A stretch of DNA of 33,359 nucleotides from Clostridiales bacterium (GCA_021205205.1 JAJPXY010000042.1:1-33359), one strand, 5' to 3'; positions 24,068-31,479 are shown, counted from the first letter of the stretch. Numbers and translations: made by a program. The notes: generated from the sequence alone by a model not told the origin.

Positions 24068-24763
24068 CTACTGCGTCCGGCGATGGTCCGCCGCCAAGAC
24101 CTGCCCCAGTCCGGCGCGCAGCGCCGCCTGACAGTGCCGGTTCAGCGGTGTCGGCAGAGGCTGGGGACCGACGGCCCAAATCTCCCGGGCCAGCGCCAGC
24201 AGATACCCCGCCATGCGCCGCCCAGTCCCCTCCCGGGGGAGCTGGGCCAGTGTCCACAGCAGCTGCCGCCGCTCCGCTGTCCAGTCCAGCGCCGGGTTCG
24301 CACGAGGCTCCAGCGCGGCCAGCCGCCGGGCGGTGTACCGCACCAGCCAGCCGGGGTTTGCGGCGTCCTGCCGGGCCGCCAGCGCCGGGTCGGGGGCCGT
24401 CCCCCGGAGGGCCTGCCAGAAGGCCCAGTCCACCGGGTGGATGGCGGCGGGAAAATCCACATCCAGAGTTGGCAAAGCCGTCTCCGGCCCCGCCGCGGGC
24501 AATCTCTCCACGGCGGCGCTGTACCACGCCGGGGCGGGAAAAAAGTTCAGATAGCCGCCCTCTGCTTCCACCGCCTGGAACCAGCTGCCCGCCAGGTCGA
24601 TGCGCCCGGCCAGCGCCGTTCCATCCAGCCCCAGGGCCTGGGGCGCGGCGTTGGCCACCGTCCCCCGCTGGGAGGGGCGGCTTTTCACCGGGCAGCTGCC
24701 GCCCAGGGCGGCGCGAGTCAGCCCGTCCGCCTGGGCGACGGCCTCGGCCAGCAGGGGGTTCAC
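24068..24763 (-). CDS. ArgS-related protein lacking the catalytic core (NrtL-type, DALR-like C-terminus)
   Basis: A 231-residue protein that reads like arginyl-tRNA synthetase with its middle removed. Residues about 1-95 resemble the ArgS N-terminal additional domain (VANAAPQALGLDGTALAGRI..., GGYLNFF where ArgS has GPGFINF). Residues about 150-231 resemble the DALR anticodon-binding domain (RRQLLWTLAQLP, MAGYLLALAREIW). HIGH and KMSKS motifs are absent, so it cannot charge tRNA. It may bind tRNA or another RNA. The start GTG 24763 overlaps the DUF1934 stop as GTGA. In Bacillus subtilis the DUF1934 gene ywiB sits beside argS, so this pairing looks like a relic or functional link. Confidence 0.65.
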   Translation of the reverse strand: MNPLLAEAVAQADGLTRAALGGSCPVKSRPSQRGTVANAAPQALGLDGTALAGRIDLAGSWFQAVEAEGGYLNFFPAPAWYSAAVERLPAAGPETALPTLDVDFPAAIHPVDWAFWQALRGTAPDPALAARQDAANPGWLVRYTARRLAALEPRANPALDWTAERRQLLWTLAQLPREGTGRRMAGYLLALAREIWAVGPQPLPTPLNRHCQAALRAGLGQVLAADHRRTQ

Positions 24764-25206
24764 TGGGTCACCTTGGCCTCCCGCACCTTCAGGGAGAAGG
24801 AGTTCTCCCCGGCCAGCCGGTGGTCGATGTCGATGGAATAGTTGACCTCCAGCTCGCCGCCCTGGTCGCCGATGGTGGAGCGGATTTTCCGGGCGGCCAC
24901 CCCCACCTCCAGGCTGCCATAGGGGGTGTTGTAGAGGGAGAGGTGCCGGACGCCCTGCTCAAAGACCATTTCCGAGCAGACCTGCCACGTCCGGGTCAGC
25001 ACCACGGAGTGGGGAAAGATTTCAATGTTGGTCTGGGTCCCCTCCATGCCGGTCATGGCGCTCTCCTGATAGCTAAGGTGGTAGCCCTGCGCCGTCCGGG
25101 TCAGCTTACCGGCGGTAGTCAGCTCCACGCTGTCCCCGTCGGTCCCCTCGTAGTCCTGGAGGCCCAGGATGGAGATAAATACGTCCTTTGTCTGTTTTTC
25201 TGTCAT
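24760..25206 (-). CDS. DUF1934 family (YwiB-like) beta-barrel protein
   Basis: A 148-residue protein with the DUF1934 pattern: TKDVFISILGLQDYEG at the start, alternating beta strands (YHLSYQES, TNIEIFPHSVVLTR), the conserved YNTPYGSLEVGV, and a last strand LEVNYSIDIDH. The fold is lipocalin-like in known members and the function is unknown. The ATG at 25206 has AAAGGG upstream. It overlaps the ArgS-like gene by 4 bp and lies 29 bp after a hypothetical gene, in an apparent operon starting at murI. Confidence 0.88.
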   Translation of the reverse strand: MTEKQTKDVFISILGLQDYEGTDGDSVELTTAGKLTRTAQGYHLSYQESAMTGMEGTQTNIEIFPHSVVLTRTWQVCSEMVFEQGVRHLSLYNTPYGSLEVGVAARKIRSTIGDQGGELEVNYSIDIDHRLAGENSFSLKVREAKVTQ

Positions 25207-25235
25207 AGATGGATGCCCTTTCCGGTTTTGCTCCG

Positions 25236-25640
25236 TTAAAAGTATTGTTTCAGTTCCCTGGGGTATTCATATACCTTGGCATAGCCCTGAATCGTTGCGA
25301 CACGGTACCCGCCCGTGCAGTAAACAGCGTGGATGGTCCCGCTTTGCTCCTGCACCAGATACAGGTCGTGCCAGGAATCGTACTCCCGGTCCCCGGAGTC
25401 GAAGGTGGGCATATCCTTGCAGAGACGAACCACCTTTGGATACTGCCCGCCGGTATACACCAGCACATCGCATTTGTCGTATTTGTATTCTCCGGTCTGG
25501 TATTGCGCATAGGGCTTTTGCAGCGTGCCGGTCTTGTAGGTTTCCAGCGCTTCCTCGGTCACGTTGAGCGTCTTTTCGGAAAAGAGAAATCCTTTGCCAA
25601 AATCCCGTTCAACGGATTTGTCAACTGTCCTTTTAAACAT
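25236..25640 (-). CDS. Hypothetical protein of 134 residues
   Basis: Not recognised. A soluble protein rich in Tyr, Lys and acidic residues, without signal peptide or membrane segment. It has several predicted beta strands (DVLVYTGGQYPKVV, DLYLVQEQSG, IHAVYCTGGYRV). The ATG at 25640 has a very good GGAGGAAGCGGT. It is less GC-rich than its neighbours and sits between murI and DUF1934 in the same direction, perhaps a later insertion into the operon. No function is offered. Confidence 0.75.
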   Translation of the reverse strand: MFKRTVDKSVERDFGKGFLFSEKTLNVTEEALETYKTGTLQKPYAQYQTGEYKYDKCDVLVYTGGQYPKVVRLCKDMPTFDSGDREYDSWHDLYLVQEQSGTIHAVYCTGGYRVATIQGYAKVYEYPRELKQYF

Positions 25641-25684
25641 ACCGCTTCCTCCTTACATTCTGTTCAGGTCGCAGGTGAACGATG

Positions 25685-26500
25685 TCAATAATCCTCGATG
25701 CTGATCTGCTCCACCGGCTCCGTCACCGGTCGGCCCAGGAACAGGGAGGCCAGGCTCTGGAACCCCTCGGTGGAGTCGCTGACGTACCAGCGGCAGCGGC
25801 CCTCCCGGCCCGGGTCGGCCTCCTGGCCGCTGGCGCTGAGCCGCTCGGCCACCTGGCGGACCACCTCTGCGCCGGAGTCCAGCAGCGTCACCTCCGGCCC
25901 CATGAAAGCGCCGATGACGTCTTTCAGCAGCGGGTAGTGGGTACACCCCAGCACCAGGGTGTCGATGCCCTTTTCCTTCAAAGGGGTCAGGTATTCCCGC
26001 ACCACCGTCTCGATGACGATGTCCCCCGGCTGGGTGCGCCCGTTTTCCACCAGCGGCACAAACAGCGGGCAGGCCAGGGAGGTGATTTCCGCCATGGGGT
26101 TGGCGTGGCGCATGATGCGCTCATAGGCCCCGGTGCGGACGGTGGCGGCGGTGGCGATGAGTCCGATTTTGTTGTTGCGGGTGACCTGGGCCGCCCTGAG
26201 GGCGGTGGGGCCGACCACGCCGAAGATGGGGATGTCCTGCTCGGCGGAGAGCACCCCCAGCGCCGCGCTGGAGACGGTGCCGCAGGCGATGACCACGGCC
26301 TTCAGGTCAAAGGTGCGCAGGAAGGCCACGTCCTGCCGGGCGTAGCGCACGATGGTCTCCTGGGGGCGGCCCCCATAGGGGACCCGCCCCGTGTCGCCAA
26401 AATAGACGATGTCTTCCGCCGGCAGCTGCTTGGCCAGGGCGCGGACGGTGGTCAGCCCGCCCATGCCGGAGTCGAACACGCCGATGGGTCGGTTGTCCAT
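25685..26500 (-). CDS. murI: Glutamate racemase
   Basis: A 271-residue Asp/Glu racemase-fold enzyme converting L- to D-glutamate for peptidoglycan. The motifs are GVFDSGMGGLTTV (7-19), YFGDTGRVPYG, first catalytic Cys73 in VIACGTVSS, and second Cys186 in LGCTHYPLL. The first site reads CGT where many MurI proteins have CNT. The ATG at 26500 has AAAGGAGG upstream. It is probably the first gene of the murI, hypothetical, DUF1934, ArgS-like operon. Confidence 0.94.
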   Translation of the reverse strand: MDNRPIGVFDSGMGGLTTVRALAKQLPAEDIVYFGDTGRVPYGGRPQETIVRYARQDVAFLRTFDLKAVVIACGTVSSAALGVLSAEQDIPIFGVVGPTALRAAQVTRNNKIGLIATAATVRTGAYERIMRHANPMAEITSLACPLFVPLVENGRTQPGDIVIETVVREYLTPLKEKGIDTLVLGCTHYPLLKDVIGAFMGPEVTLLDSGAEVVRQVAERLSASGQEADPGREGRCRWYVSDSTEGFQSLASLFLGRPVTEPVEQISIEDY

Positions 26501-26641
26501 AGCGGCGGCCTCCTTTCACAGTTTCAAGATAGAAGAATGGGTTTATCCTCTGTTCCTGTAATCATATAATACACGGGAGGTAAAAACAAGAGAAATTTCT
26601 CACAACTTTATTTCTGTCCCACGCCTGGCGCAAGAATCCAT

Positions 26642-26669
26642 TTGACAACGGCGGGATTTTGCATATACT
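26642..26669 (+). promoter_or_regulatory. Predicted sigma-A promoter of the 26773 gene
   Basis: -35 TTGACA, 16-nt spacer, -10 TATACT, about 100 bp upstream of the ATG. Confidence 0.7.
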
Positions 26670-26772
26670 ATATGCTTAAAGGCGGTATTATGCGCCCGCC
26701 GGGCGCGGCCTGCCGCCGGACACGCTTCCTGTGTAAGGATTTGCTGCATCTCACGGAAAGGACGGAATCGTT

Positions 26773-27186
26773 ATGCAGATTGAATTGACCCCCAAACAGT
26801 ATCGCCGTCTTCTGGATATGGCCTATATCGGCAACTGGGTGTTGAACTCCGCCCGGGGCGCGGACCGCTTCACCGATTACGACGAGGTGGAGTCGCTCCT
26901 GTTCTCCAAGGCGCCCTCCCTGGGCATGAACGACCTGAGCCAGCGCTGGGCCGGTCATGTAATCCCCAGCCAGGCGTTTGTCAACGGCGGCATCCACGAG
27001 GCCATCGCCGATTACGAGGACTCGGTGTTCTTCGACATCCTGGCCGAGGAACTGGCCCGCCGGGACATGGACGACGCTCCCATCGACGAGAGCAACTACG
27101 ACGAACTGAACCGCCGCATCGACGAGTATATGGCGGAGTTCGAGCTCCACGGCACCGACAACGTGCAGGTGGAGCGGGACGTGTGA
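26773..27186 (+). CDS. Conserved-looking hypothetical protein of 137 residues
   Basis: Not recognised. An acidic soluble protein beginning MQIELTPKQYRRLLDMAYIGNW, with a strongly acidic C-terminal half (ISYED-like helices, DDAPIDESNYDELNRRIDEY). No membrane or signal segment. The ATG has AAAGGACGG upstream, and the gene has its own promoter and a downstream hairpin. Codon use matches the high-GC neighbours, so it looks native. No function is offered. Confidence 0.8.
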   Translation: MQIELTPKQYRRLLDMAYIGNWVLNSARGADRFTDYDEVESLLFSKAPSLGMNDLSQRWAGHVIPSQAFVNGGIHEAIADYEDSVFFDILAEELARRDMDDAPIDESNYDELNRRIDEYMAEFELHGTDNVQVERDV

Positions 27187-27190
27187 AGTG

Positions 27191-27236
27191 AGCAGGCCCT
27201 GCCCCGGCGTGGGAAACCACCGGAGCAGGGCCTGAC
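27191..27236 (+). terminator. Hairpin terminator after the 26773 gene
   Basis: AGCAGGCCCTGC...GCAGGGCCTGA forms a long GC stem just past the stop codon. The T tract that follows is weak (GATTCTTCC). Confidence 0.6.
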
Positions 27237-27401
27237 TGATTCTTCCGCAAAAAGAGGGAAATCCTCCTGAAAAAGGGGCTTTTCCCGCCAAAAAAGACAG
27301 TCGTGCGCTGAGAGCGCACAGGGAATTGTAAATTTGTCGAAAGGCAAGAATTTGGCCCGTGAATAATTTCGATTTTTGTCGTATTTTTTTCGGGAAAAGG
27401 G

Positions 27402-27431
27402 TTGCATTTTGGGCCTAATTGGTGTTAAAGT
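27402..27431 (+). promoter_or_regulatory. Promoter of a candidate small RNA
   Basis: -35 TTGCAT, extended -10 TGTTAAAGT (hexamer TAAAGT, 18-nt spacer). There is no ORF downstream before the terminator at 27506-27535. Confidence 0.55.
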
Positions 27432-27437
27432 AACCAC

Positions 27438-27545
27438 AGTGAGACTGACCGTTGGCCGGGCTTTGCAAGAGCGTTGCCAGAAAGCGAGCGTGTTAGTCTT
27501 ATTCCAAAGCGCCTGAGCCGCCGCTCAGACGCTTTGTTACTTTTC
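27438..27545 (+). ncRNA. Candidate structured small RNA of about 105 nt
   Basis: A promoter precedes and a terminator closes this interval. In between, AGACTGAC (27442-27449) can pair over all 8 positions (one G-U) with GTTAGTCT (27492-27499). An inner hairpin GCTTTGCAA/TTGC...AAAGC fits within it. No protein frame, and no known riboswitch or housekeeping RNA consensus, was recognised. The gene downstream is on the other strand, so this would be a trans-acting RNA or an antisense partner. Confidence 0.4.
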
Positions 27546-27548
27546 CGG
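27506..27548. terminator. Terminator of the candidate small RNA
   Basis: Stem AAAGCG plus CTGAGC pairing with GCTCAG plus CGCTTT, one C-A mismatch between the two blocks, loop CGCC, followed by GTTACTTTTCC on the plus strand. It may also stop the convergent 27579 gene. Confidence 0.75.
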
Positions 27549-27578
27549 GGCCGTTGCCGCCCTTTTCCCGAATGAATC

Positions 27579-27836
27579 TCAGAATAGCAGCAGCACCGCC
27601 GCCAGCGCGCTGACGGTCAGGGCCAGCGAGGCCGCCAGGTCCAGCGCGTCCCCCGCCCGCTGGAGCAGGGGGCGGCGCTCCTGCCGGGGCTGCTCCTGGC
27701 TCAGCTCGGGCGTTTCCTCCGGCACGTCGTAGGCGGGCAGGTCGCCCCGCTCCATTTTGCGCTTGTAATCCTGAAAATCAATGACGTTTCCCTGGGTTTT
27801 GACAAACCGGCGGGTGGTAAGATATGTGGTCTCCAT
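27579..27836 (-). CDS. Small C-terminally anchored membrane protein under double LexA-box control
   Basis: An 85-residue protein not recognised as a known family. The N-terminal 60 residues are polar and basic (TTRRFVKTQGNVIDFQDYKRKME), followed by a Pro/Glu/Gln-rich stretch. A single transmembrane helix lies at about 64-85 and ends the protein (SALAAVLLLF). The start ATG 27836 has AAAGGAGG eight bases upstream; the track start 18 codons earlier is unsupported. Its promoter contains two perfect GAAC-N4-GTTC LexA boxes. Small SOS-induced membrane proteins in other bacteria (YneA, SidA, TisB) block division or depolarise membranes, so a DNA-damage checkpoint role is a reasonable inference. It has no LysM domain and the anchor is at the opposite end from YneA's. 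Confidence 0.85.
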   Translation of the reverse strand: METTYLTTRRFVKTQGNVIDFQDYKRKMERGDLPAYDVPEETPELSQEQPRQERRPLLQRAGDALDLAASLALTVSALAAVLLLF

Positions 27837-27890
27837 CACAGACGCCTCCTTTGGGCAGCGCCGCCGGGGAATTGCTGCGGCGGCCTTCAT

Positions 27891-27934
27891 CGAACTTCTG
27901 TTCTAATTATGAACGGATGTTCGATAAATGTCAA
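27891..27934 (-). promoter_or_regulatory. SOS promoter with two perfect LexA boxes
   Basis: Minus strand: -35 TTGACA (27929-27934), 17-nt spacer, -10 CATAAT (27906-27911). Box 1, GAAC-TTCT-GTTC at 27892-27903, covers the transcription start. Box 2, GAAC-GGAT-GTTC at 27911-27922, lies in the -35/-10 spacer. Both match the Firmicutes LexA consensus in all eight fixed positions. Confidence 0.88.
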
Positions 27935-28002
27935 GAGAAATTTTGCGGGGAGCGTCCCATAAAACGGACTATGCGGGGAGAAAAAATTTTTTCGTCAATG
28001 CG

Positions 28003-28031
28003 CTGACAACGGCGGAGAAATGCGTTAAAAT
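28003..28031 (+). promoter_or_regulatory. Predicted promoter of the 28080 membrane protein
   Basis: -35 CTGACA, 17-nt spacer, -10 TAAAAT, about 50 bp upstream of the ATG and divergent from the SOS promoter 70 bp away. Confidence 0.6.
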
Positions 28032-28079
28032 AATATCCACTGATTCAACCGCTTCGTTTCAGAAAATGAGGGTGCGCCT

Positions 28080-28844
28080 ATGAGAACTTACCTTTACCCC
28101 TGTCTCGGCCTGCTCCTGGGGGGAGCGGGCTGCGCCCTGCGCCGGTGGCAGCTGGCCACCTGCTTCGATGAAAACGGCCTACCGGTGCCCGGCGGGGCCG
28201 CGGACCTGCTCATCGCCCTGACGGTGTGCGGGTTGGTGTGCTTCCTGCTGCTGGCGCTGACCCGGCGGGCGGGAAACCGGGACTGGGCTGGGGCCTTGGG
28301 GCCGGGGCCGCGCCCGGAGCTGGCGCTGGGCGGCGCGCTCTATCTGGCTGCTGGGGCCGCCTATGTCCTCTGGACCAGACAGGCCGACCCGGCCAGTTCT
28401 GTCTTTCAGGCCATCAACGTGGTGCTGCCGGTGCTGCTGGGGGCGACGCTGTTCTGCGCTGGCGTCGGCGTCTTTCTGATGGCCCGGCGGGGGGCGGTGG
28501 AGCCGCTGGCGGCCATGGTCCCGGGGTTTTGCAGCTGCTTCTGGCTGATTCAAATCTACCACTCCAACGCCAATAACCCGGTGGTGCAGGCGTTTGTCTG
28601 GCAGATGCTGGCGGCGGTGGCTTCGGTCGCCGCCTGGTACTACCTGGCGGGGTTCTCCCTGGGCCGCGGCAAGGGACGGTCCGCCCTGTTCTGGTCGCTG
28701 GCGGCGGTGATGCTGTCCTTCACCGCGCTGGCGGACGAAGGCGCCCTCTTTACCCGGCTGCTGCTGCTGGCGCAGGTGCTGTGTCTGACGCCACTGCTGA
28801 CCCGGCTGGTCGCCGGGATGGAACGGGCTGGGCGGAAAACGTAA
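28080..28844 (+). CDS. Polytopic membrane protein of unknown function
   Basis: A 254-residue protein with about seven hydrophobic helices (near 5-20, 42-61, 78-95, 107-132, 140-155, 168-191 and 203-240), rich in Leu, Ala and Gly. No transporter, protease or kinase motif was recognised. Basic residues between helices (TRRAGNR, MARRGA) mark likely cytoplasmic loops. The ATG at 28080 has GAGG eight bases upstream. It has its own promoter, diverges from the SOS gene, and ends at a strong terminator after a family C repeat. Confidence 0.82.
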   Translation: MRTYLYPCLGLLLGGAGCALRRWQLATCFDENGLPVPGGAADLLIALTVCGLVCFLLLALTRRAGNRDWAGALGPGPRPELALGGALYLAAGAAYVLWTRQADPASSVFQAINVVLPVLLGATLFCAGVGVFLMARRGAVEPLAAMVPGFCSCFWLIQIYHSNANNPVVQAFVWQMLAAVASVAAWYYLAGFSLGRGKGRSALFWSLAAVMLSFTALADEGALFTRLLLLAQVLCLTPLLTRLVAGMERAGRKT

Positions 28845-28848
28845 GTAA

Positions 28849-28882
28849 AATGTGCAATTAGCAATGTGCAATGTGCAATTAA
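28849..28882. repeat. Family C AT-rich spacer repeat, copy 2
   Basis: Iterated AATGTGCAATTAGCAATGTG words, the complement of copy 1 at 139-169, placed immediately after a stop codon. Confidence 0.6.
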
Positions 28883-28888
28883 CGTGAA

Positions 28889-28932
28889 AAAGGCGTCCTG
28901 TGGAAAGCTCCACGGGACGCCTTTGTTGTTTC
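28889..28932 (+). terminator. Terminator of the 28080 membrane protein gene
   Basis: A near-perfect 16-bp stem, AAAGGCGTCCTGTGGA pairing with TCCACGGGACGCCTTT (one T-G wobble), short loop, then GTTGTTTC. Confidence 0.88.
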
Positions 28933-28977
28933 TACTTATTTGGCAAACTAGTTATCCCTTTGAATCGGCTTTGTGCC

Positions 28978-29080
28978 AGAAACCCCTCCGCCACCGCCTA
29001 AAGGCGGCGGCCCTCCTCCCCTTTCAGGGCATGGAGCGCAGCGGAAGTGCCGCTTGACGGCGGAGGCAAGGGGGGAATAG
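28978..29080. repeat. Family B GC-rich element, copy 2
   Basis: Shares a 25-base identical string (containing AGTGCCGCTTGACGGCGG, 29042-29066) with the 5600-5790 element, along with the CCGCCACCGCC...GGCGGCGG hairpin arms. The limits are approximate. The 28845-29232 interval has no credible gene; besides repeats B and C it holds a stretch (CTAGCCACGAACCATTAAC) that is a partial complement of one after lysA. Confidence 0.55.
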
Positions 29081-29196
29081 TGCTTATCATCTGATGTCAG
29101 TTTTACTCCAAAGAAGTGGAATTTTCAGCAGAGAACCCCTCTCTCTAGCCACGAACCATTAACTCTAAAAAGCAGTTGATTCGCAGGGGCAACCAT

Positions 29197-29230
29197 AATT
29201 GCTAATTGCACATTGCAAATTGCTAATTAA
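29197..29230. repeat. Family C AT-rich spacer repeat, copy 3
   Basis: AATTGCTAATTGCACATTGC words again, abutting the stop codon of the cytidylate-kinase-like gene. Confidence 0.6.
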
Positions 29231-29232
29231 AC

Positions 29233-29814
29233 TCAGTACAGGCTGGAGATCAGCTCCACGCACCGCTCGATGCCCAGCTCGCCGCTGTCCAGGGCGATGT
29301 GGTAGTTCCGGGCCACGCCCCACTCGGTGTCGGTGTAGTACTGGTAATAGGCCCGGCGGCGCTGGTCCTTGTCCTTCAGCCGCTTCTCCGGGGACTCCTC
29401 CCGCTGGCCGTAGACCTGGACGATGCGGGCGGCCCGCTTGCCCATGCTGGCGTGGATGAACACCCGCAGGCAGTCCGCCGACCCCCGCAGGATGTAGTCC
29501 GCGCAGCGGCCCACGATGACGCAGGGGCCTTCCTCCGCCAGCTCCAAAATCACGTCCCGCTGGTGGTTCCACAGGTAGTCCTGGGTGGACTTGCCGGTGG
29601 AGTCCCGCCCGGCGAAGGCGTTGATGAACCAGTTGCCGTGGACGGTGTACTCGCCCCGGTCCTGGATATACTCCCTGGTGAAGCCGGACTTCTCCTCGAT
29701 TTTCTCCAGCAGCTCCTGGTCGTAGCAGGGGATGCCCAGCTTCTCAGCGGTCAGCTTGCCCACGGTGCGGCCGCCGCTGCCGAACTCCCGGCTGATGGTG
29801 ATGATCCTGTTCAT
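29233..29814 (-). CDS. Cytidylate kinase-like family P-loop protein
   Basis: A 193-residue P-loop kinase: ITISREFGSGGRTVGKLTAEKLG (6-27) carries the nucleotide-binding loop, followed by the family's YDQELLEKIEEKSG, CVIVGRCADYILRG and a basic lid region (RLKDKDQRRRAYYQYY). It belongs to the cytidylate_kin2-type group common in Firmicutes. The true phosphoacceptor in this group is not established, and essential Cmk is usually a separate gene. The ATG at 29814 has AAAGGAGG upstream. A promoter overlaps the 3' end of the MATE gene, so it can be transcribed alone. Confidence 0.88.
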   Translation of the reverse strand: MNRIITISREFGSGGRTVGKLTAEKLGIPCYDQELLEKIEEKSGFTREYIQDRGEYTVHGNWFINAFAGRDSTGKSTQDYLWNHQRDVILELAEEGPCVIVGRCADYILRGSADCLRVFIHASMGKRAARIVQVYGQREESPEKRLKDKDQRRRAYYQYYTDTEWGVARNYHIALDSGELGIERCVELISSLY

Positions 29815-29854
29815 AGTTTTGCCTCCTTTGTTTGATGTGGGTATCGGTATTTTT

Positions 29855-29883
29855 ATTATACACGAAAATCAGTCGGTACTCAA
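29855..29883 (-). promoter_or_regulatory. Predicted promoter of the cytidylate kinase-like gene
   Basis: Minus strand: -35 TTGAGT (inside the last MATE codons), 17-nt spacer, -10 TATAAT. Confidence 0.7.
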
Positions 29884-31263
29884 CTCCCGATAAGTCCTGC
29901 GGATGACCACCGCCGCGATGAGGAAGGTCAAAATGTCCGCCGCCGGGAAGGAGTACAGCAGGCCGTCCAACCCGAAGAACATGGGCAGCAGCAGGGCGAA
30001 GCCCACGCCGAACACGATTTCACGCACAAGGGAGATAACGGTGGAGGCCAGCGCCTTGCCGATGGATTGCAGGTAGATGAAGGTGCCTTTGTTCACCGTG
30101 GCCAGCACCATCATGCACAGGTAGGTGCGGAAGCACTTGATGGCGAAGGTGGTGTAGTACTCGCTCTCGTTGGCCGCGCCGAAGATGCCGATGAGCTGCC
30201 GGGGGAACAGCTCCACAATGAGCAGCGCCACGAAGCCCACGATGGCCTCCAGCGCCAGCAGGTGGGTGAAGAAGCTCTTGGCCCGGTCCTTGCGTCCCGC
30301 GCCGATGTTGTAGCCCACCACGGGGATACACCCGGCGGAGAGGCCCACGGAGATGGAGATGACGATTTGGAAGAACTTCATGACGATGCCCAGCACCGCC
30401 AGGGGGATCTGGGCGTACTCCTCCTGTCCAAAGACCGGGTCCAGTGCGCCGTATTTGGTACACATATTCTGCACCGCCGCCATGGAGATCACCAGCGAGA
30501 TCTGAGACAGGAAGCTGGTGATGCCCAGAGGCAGGAAGCGCTTCATCAGGCCGGGGAACAGGCCGAAGCTGCTCCGCTCCAGCTTCACCGCCTTCATGTG
30601 GAACAGATACCACACGGACAGGATGGCGGTGATAATCTGGCCGGTGATGGTAGCCACAGCCGCGCCCATCATGCCCCACTTGAAAACATAGATGCAGATG
30701 GGGTCAAAGACGATGTTGAACGCCGCGCCCACCAGAGTGGAGGCCATGGCGAAGGTGGGGCTGCCGTCGGACCGGATGATGGGGTTCATGGCCTGACCGA
30801 ACATATAAAACGGCACGCCCAGGGTGATCCAGAAGAAGTATTCCTTGGACAGGGCAAAGGTGTTGTCGTTGACCCGGCCGCCGAACAGGGTCAAAATCGG
30901 CTCCTGGAACACCAGATACGCCGCGGTCAGAATAATGCTGACCAGGACGCACAGCACCACGGCGTTGCCGATGCTCTTGTGGGCGTTCTGCTTGTTGTTG
31001 GAACCCAGGCTGATGCTGACGAAGGCACAGCAGCCGTCGCCGATCATCACGGCCAGGGACAGGGCCACCACCGTCAGCGGGAACACCACCGTGTTGGCGG
31101 CGTTGCCGTAAGAGCCGAGGTAGCTGGCGTTGGCGATGAAGATCTGGTCCACGATGTTGTACAGCGCGGCCACCAGCAGAGAGATGATACAGGGGACGGA
31201 GTATTTCCGTATCAGGGTGCCGACCTTTTCCGTCTCCAGAAAAGCGTTGGATTTTTGCTCCAT
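29869..31263 (-). CDS. MATE-family multidrug/cation antiporter
   Basis: A 464-residue membrane protein of about twelve transmembrane helices in two homologous halves. Typical MATE features include an N-terminal ALYNIVDQIFIAN, GDGCCAFVSISLG and, in the second half, LSAGCIPVVGYNIGAG. It exports cationic or amphipathic compounds using a Na+ or H+ gradient; the substrate is unknown. The start ATG 31263 (MEQKSNAF) has AGGAGG nine bases upstream. The leader of about 210 nt between promoter and start contains two related terminator-like hairpins, suggesting control by transcription attenuation. Confidence 0.94.
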   Translation of the reverse strand: MEQKSNAFLETEKVGTLIRKYSVPCIISLLVAALYNIVDQIFIANASYLGSYGNAANTVVFPLTVVALSLAVMIGDGCCAFVSISLGSNNKQNAHKSIGNAVVLCVLVSIILTAAYLVFQEPILTLFGGRVNDNTFALSKEYFFWITLGVPFYMFGQAMNPIIRSDGSPTFAMASTLVGAAFNIVFDPICIYVFKWGMMGAAVATITGQIITAILSVWYLFHMKAVKLERSSFGLFPGLMKRFLPLGITSFLSQISLVISMAAVQNMCTKYGALDPVFGQEEYAQIPLAVLGIVMKFFQIVISISVGLSAGCIPVVGYNIGAGRKDRAKSFFTHLLALEAIVGFVALLIVELFPRQLIGIFGAANESEYYTTFAIKCFRTYLCMMVLATVNKGTFIYLQSIGKALASTVISLVREIVFGVGFALLLPMFFGLDGLLYSFPAADILTFLIAAVVIRRTYRELSTD

Positions 31264-31473
31264 TTTGACGTTCCTCCTCAAAAAATAAAATGCGCCCACG
31301 CAAAGCCGGACTTACGCTTTACGCAACACGCATGAAGATACCTCGCCGGAAAAACCGCCCGGCGAAGCGGGTATAAAATTGTCCGCCTGTTTTCCCTTTG
31401 GAGGAAAACCAGACCATAAAAAGAACAGCGTGTAACGCACAACCGGATTTACGAGCTGAACACTACACGCTGC
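31264..31473 (-). promoter_or_regulatory. Structured MATE leader with two related terminator-like hairpins (candidate attenuator/riboswitch)
   Basis: Hairpin 1 (31426-31472) starts at the predicted RNA 5' end: stem CAGCGTGTA/TACACGCTG, then TTCTTTTT. Hairpin 2 (31290-31333): outer stem ATGCG/CGCAT, inner GCGTAAAGC/GCTTTGCGT, then TTTTATTTTTT, ending 12 nt before the ribosome site. The two share GCGTGT, an apical GTAA(A/G)TCCG and TGCGT. The helices closing the loop differ but both pair (CAGC/GTTG and AAGC/GCTT). Two more hairpins lie between them. It was not matched to a known riboswitch. Confidence 0.55.
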
Positions 31474-31479
31474 ATTGTT

